From: an uncultured Rhodospirillaceae bacterium | GTDB lineage: Bacteria > Pseudomonadota > Alphaproteobacteria > Rhodospirillales > UBA2165 | Direction of reading: 5' to 3' | Length of the DNA stretch: 7,645 nt | Assembly: GCA_913041095.1 (NCBI GenBank) | Contig: CAJWIB010000122.1 | Coordinates: 1 to 7,645, forward strand | Part shown: piece by piece, positions 6,876 to 7,645 of the stretch | Layout: each line of letters begins with the position of its first letter | How positions within the stretch are numbered: position 1 is the first letter of the stretch | Notes under the pieces: generated by a model | The model's input: the letters and a program-made list of their open reading frames with translations, nothing else | The model's database searches: none | What the model was told of the DNA's origin: nothing | Translations under genes and position numbers: made by a program

Positions 6876-7088
6876 CAAAATTCCCGAAGGTAAACTATGG
6901 AAATTATTCGAAAAGGATTATCATTCCGCCGTTAGGCAAGCCACCGGCCCATCTCGAAAACGGCTGGGTCGAGCGCGCAAATAAATTAGGCGTTAACGGC
7001 AGGGTAGCCCTGAACTACTACCGGTCTCAGATTACCGGCGGTTAGTAAAACGGTCCAGGGTAATATTGAAAAACGAAGTTAGGTTGGT
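6876..7088. other. Convergent intergenic stretch, no confident gene or terminator
   Basis: This 213-base gap lies between the dctM stop and the stop of the converging thiamine-diphosphate enzyme gene. Two hairpins are visible: CCGGT/ACCGG (7021-7038, with ACTA/TAGT possible outside it, 7014-7046) and GTTAG/CTAAC (7078-7093, which includes the stop codon of the minus-strand gene). Neither is followed by a uridine tract, so I do not call a terminator. A plus-strand frame from an ATG at 6851, inside dctM, to a TAG at 7043-7045 would encode 64 residues but has no Shine-Dalgarno. The one start with a good site (GAAGG before ATG 6897) ends after 12 codons. Confidence 0.5.
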
Positions 7089-7645
7089 CTAACCGCAGAT
7101 AACGTTGACGAGGGCTTGTCGTTTCTCGGTTTTAACGATTTCCCAGGCGCGTTTTAGCGTAGGAATAAGGTCCTCGGGATCCGTGACACGTTTGCCCCAG
7201 CCTCCGCTCGCCTCAACGACTTTTTCGAATGCCGGCGACGGGTCCAGATGCACGAGCGGCATTCTGTTGCTCGAAATCGCCCGCCCGTTCGGATAGACGG
7301 ATTGAACAGCCCGGCGAATAGCTTCCCAACCTGAATTATTAATGACCACGGTTAACATCGGGAGATTTTCCGCTGTGGCGACGTAGTGGCTAGGTATCGG
7401 ATTGGCGAACATGTATGCGCCGTCGCCCAGCACGACAATGACGTCTTTCTCGGGCGCCGCCAGTTTTGCACCCAGTCCGGCCCCAAGAGACCAGCCGAGG
7501 CCTCCTACCGGCGGCCCGACAAAAAGCGACCAAGGGTGGTTCAGTTCCATGTGATTCACGTTCAGTCCAACCTCATTGACAATGACCGTATTGTCGTCGG
7601 AAACAGCGTCAATGCAGGCCGAAAGCCAAACCGGATCGATGGGCA
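7089..7645 (-). CDS. Thiamine-diphosphate-dependent enzyme, acetolactate synthase-like, C-terminal part (N-terminus beyond window)
   Basis: 184 codons plus a TAG stop are visible, and the frame stays open to the right edge. This is the C-terminal ThDP-binding domain of an IlvB-like enzyme; full members have about 550 residues, so roughly two thirds lie outside. The ThDP/Mg-binding motif is clear: GDGAYMF (codons at about 7427-7407) followed 26 residues later by INNSGW. Upstream of it, NEVGLN and PVGGLGWSLGAGLGAKLA fit the segment that precedes this motif. A GTG at 7559 opens a shorter frame, but the homologous sequence continues upstream of it (NTVIVNEVGLNVNHME), so that is not the start. The substrate is unknown: acetolactate synthase, benzoylformate decarboxylase-like and other 2-oxoacid or acyl-CoA lyases share this domain. 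It converges on dctM and may or may not act on what the transporter imports. Confidence 0.88.
   Translation of the reverse strand, partial: PIDPVWLSACIDAVSDDNTVIVNEVGLNVNHMELNHPWSLFVGPPVGGLGWSLGAGLGAKLAAPEKDVIVVLGDGAYMFANPIPSHYVATAENLPMLTVVINNSGWEAIRRAVQSVYPNGRAISSNRMPLVHLDPSPAFEKVVEASGGWGKRVTDPEDLIPTLKRAWEIVKTEKRQALVNVICG

Noticed and set aside
7014..7093. Intrinsic terminator between the converging genes
   Set aside because: The two hairpins have short 4-5 bp stems and lack a uridine tract on either strand.

Overview
The window looks like a proteobacterial chromosome segment, most plausibly an alphaproteobacterium; that placement is an inference from gene content (UbiTUV, a DctPQM TRAP transporter and a selenocysteine-type SelD), not from a marker gene. 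It holds a minus-strand operon, a plus-strand operon transcribed away from it, and the end of a second minus-strand gene that converges on the plus-strand operon.

Left part (1-3488, minus strand, read right to left): selD, ubiT, ubiU and ubiV. SelD makes selenophosphate. UbiT, UbiU and UbiV form the O2-independent ubiquinone hydroxylation route. All eight cysteines expected to ligate the two 4Fe-4S clusters of UbiU and UbiV are visible. ubiT and ubiU overlap by 4 bases, and ubiV follows 10 bases later and runs off the left edge. The key observation is that selD does not start at the GTG where its uninterrupted frame begins (3419). It starts at an ATG at 3488 and reads through an in-frame UGA at 3443-3441 at exactly the catalytic Cys/Sec position, so SelD is itself a selenoprotein. 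A perfect hairpin directly after the UGA fits a bacterial SECIS element.

Middle (3489-4005): a 517-base divergent intergenic region with a candidate promoter for each side, no RNA gene that I can recognise, and one short unidentified open frame.

Right part (4006-6875, plus strand): a compact TRAP transporter operon (periplasmic binding protein, small membrane subunit, large membrane subunit). All three genes start with GTG; the first two are separated by 3 bases and the last two overlap by 4. After about 210 bases without a convincing gene, the C-terminal part of a thiamine-diphosphate enzyme of the acetolactate synthase superfamily enters on the minus strand (7089-7645, incomplete at the right edge).

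Taken together, the left operon fits low-oxygen respiration: ubiquinone made without O2 beside the selenium donor that selenoproteins such as formate dehydrogenases need. The right operon imports an unidentified organic acid. No link between the two halves is shown by the sequence.
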